Positions 48,321 through 49,400 of a DNA stretch of 49,400 bases are shown here, in pieces; the first letter of the stretch is position 1, and every line of letters starts with the position of its first letter. The notes beneath the pieces were generated by a model. That model was not told where the DNA came from. It did no database searches and saw nothing but the letters and a program-made list of their open reading frames with translations. The DNA lies in NCBI GenBank assembly GCA_033557835.1, contig JAWQRO010000199.1, forward strand, positions 1 through 49,400, in the 5' to 3' direction. The translations under genes were made by a program, and so were the position numbers. This DNA is from Helochares maculicollis (taxonomy: Eukaryota > Arthropoda > Insecta > Coleoptera > Hydrophilidae).

Positions 48321-48490
48321 CCCTGCCCTCCTCTTCGCTACCCAGCCGTCCTCTTCACTACTCTGCCCTCACTTCTGTATCATGCCCTCCTGTTGGATAC
48401 CTAGCACTCTTCTGTATAACTCTGTCCTAGTCGGCCCAGCTTGTTTGCTCTGAGCCCTCCTGTTCTATGAATTCCTGTTCTAAGCCCTGG
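48321..48490. repeat. Decayed 20-bp pyrimidine-rich minisatellite
   Basis: Units of 20 bp begin at 48321, 48341, 48361, 48381, 48401 and 48421 and follow a loose pattern around TGCCCTCCTCTTCTATA. A further unit containing GCCCTCCTGTTCTATGA is at about 48451-48470, and related fragments run to about 48490. Units are diverged but the period is constant over the first six. C and T dominate this strand. A 20-bp period is not a multiple of three. Confidence 0.75.
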
Positions 48491-48517
48491 CTGATACCCT
48501 GCCATTAGGGCATAAGG

Positions 48518-48537
48518 GTTTACAAGTGTTTACAAGT
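48518..48537. repeat. Tandem duplication of a 10-mer
   Basis: GTTTACAAGT occurs twice back to back, directly after the decayed minisatellite. Confidence 0.9.
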
Positions 48538-48540
48538 GGG

Positions 48541-49184
48541 ACCCAATTCCACTACTCGCAGTTGCAGTCGCGGCCAAATGCTATTAGCATAACTAATGGT
48601 GGAACTGCGGAACCAAACAAAAGAAATTTTTTCAATACGTTTTTATTGACACGAAATGTATACACTGACGATGCAGTATCACAATCAAATTTGTAATAAC
48701 AGGAATTCGCTTTAATACTAAAATATTTAAATCCTAAATCGAGTAAAGCAGTTTATGCATTTGATATGTAAGTCATTATGTTTTAACACATTAAAACATA
48801 TCAATTGTAAGAGATTTTCTGATTTGCAGAACTTGCAGAATTTTACAGCTTGCAGGAGCAAGCAAAATCTTAAATAAACAACTTAATTTTGTAAGTTGTT
48901 AAATATCACTGAAAGTGATTTGATCTCGCCGATTATAAAGAAATAATATATTTTTGTAAGTTTAATGAGATTATTTGAAGTCAAAACATTCGAAGACCCA
49001 ATAGTTTACTAGGATATGGTATGATTAATACTTACAAATTCTAAAAGATAAGTTCTTAAACCGACTTAGGAATCAATTCGGGTAAAAGCTGCTGAGAAAT
49101 CTAACATTTTTGTAATCTTTGTAAAACGTTTGTTAACGAAAACGAATAAGTAAGGTCATGTATTATCTACGCTATGATAATTAT
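48541..49184. other. Mostly AT-rich stretch, nothing identified
   Basis: The first 60 bp complete the GC-richer island; the rest is AT-rich. CACAATCAAA near 48671 repeats the left anchor of the dispersed repeat, but the surrounding sequence does not follow it, so I treat it as chance. Confidence 0.45.
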
Positions 49185-49185
49185 A

Positions 49186-49400
49186 TTGGATTGTTCGGAA
49201 AGTAATTTCGTTTTTTCCCAACAGATAGAGCTAATCATATTTTACAGCCAACTTCACACTTAAGTCGCATACAAGTAAGGCTTGTTTGTTAAAAATTTGG
49301 TGAAATTCTTTGCAATAGTTTTTTTGTGCTCTATCAAAGATGGAAAATAGAAAGCAGCATTTTCGGCATATTTTACTTTTTTATTACCGAAAAGGTAAAA
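49186..49400 (+). mobile_element. Mariner element, 5' part, cut by the window edge
   Basis: Begins after a TA (49184-49185) with a sequence containing GTTCGGAAAGTAATTTCG, a terminus style I associate with mariners of this protein type. About 150 bp of leader precedes the transposase start. The rest, including the second TIR, lies outside the window. The exact left boundary is uncertain by a few bases. Confidence 0.75.
49340..49400 (+). CDS. Mariner transposase, N-terminus, partial
   Basis: The ATG at 49340 opens MENRKQHFRHILLFYYRKGK, continuing past the window edge. The pattern M-E-N-x-K-x-H-F-R-H-x-L-L-F-x-x-R-K-G-K is the conserved N-terminus of a mariner group, where these residues form the first helix of the DNA-binding domain. 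All 20 visible codons are open, unlike the other relics here, all of which show breaks. Whether the gene is intact cannot be told from 61 bases. It could be the youngest element in the window. Confidence 0.75.
   Translation, partial: MENRKQHFRHILLFYYRKGK

Overview
This is AT-rich eukaryotic DNA with no recognisable host gene. Open reading frames are short and stop-riddled, there are no operon-like gene arrays, and nearly everything I can identify is a decayed transposable element. The variety of Tc1/mariner lineages (irritans-like, mauritiana-like, cecropia-like and others), the base composition and the moderate-GC islands in an AT-rich background suggest an arthropod, most likely an insect. 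No host protein is present to confirm this. The window reads as a gene desert or a very large intron.

Layout. 1-1040: unassigned. About 1090-2440 (+): A-rich remnant with blocks resembling a LINE reverse transcriptase, followed at about 2640-3210 (+) by a heavily decayed mariner transposase. 4030-5440 and 7390-8740: moderate-GC islands. 9850-10690 (-): decayed mauritiana-like mariner. 11230-17490: mostly AT-rich with small islands. 17490-18583 (-): mariner with both terminal inverted repeats (TIRs) but a broken, C-terminally truncated transposase. 18584-24180: AT-rich DNA with islands at 20190, 22060 and 23190. 24180-24720 (-): relic of a different Tc1/mariner-type transposase (GYVNKQN type). 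24866-26340: a tandem 253-bp unit leading into a long dispersed repeat. 29612-29706: 19-bp minisatellite. 32404-33665 (-) and 40910-42039 (+): two copies of one irritans-like mariner family in opposite orientation, both dead. 42401-43320: second, colinear copy of the dispersed repeat. 43690-44900 and 48060-48600: islands, the second carrying a decayed 20-bp minisatellite. 49186-49400 (+): 5' end of another mariner, cut by the window edge, whose first 20 codons are open.

The genes do not form a pathway. The picture is a transposon graveyard with at least seven Tc1/mariner relics plus one probable LINE in 49 kb. Between them lie roughly evenly scattered moderate-GC islands that could be conserved regulatory DNA. 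I found no convincing new biological system. The strongest unexplained structure is the colinear dispersed repeat at 25146-26340 and 42401-43320, which matches no transposon I recognise. The element at the right edge is the only one that could still be intact.
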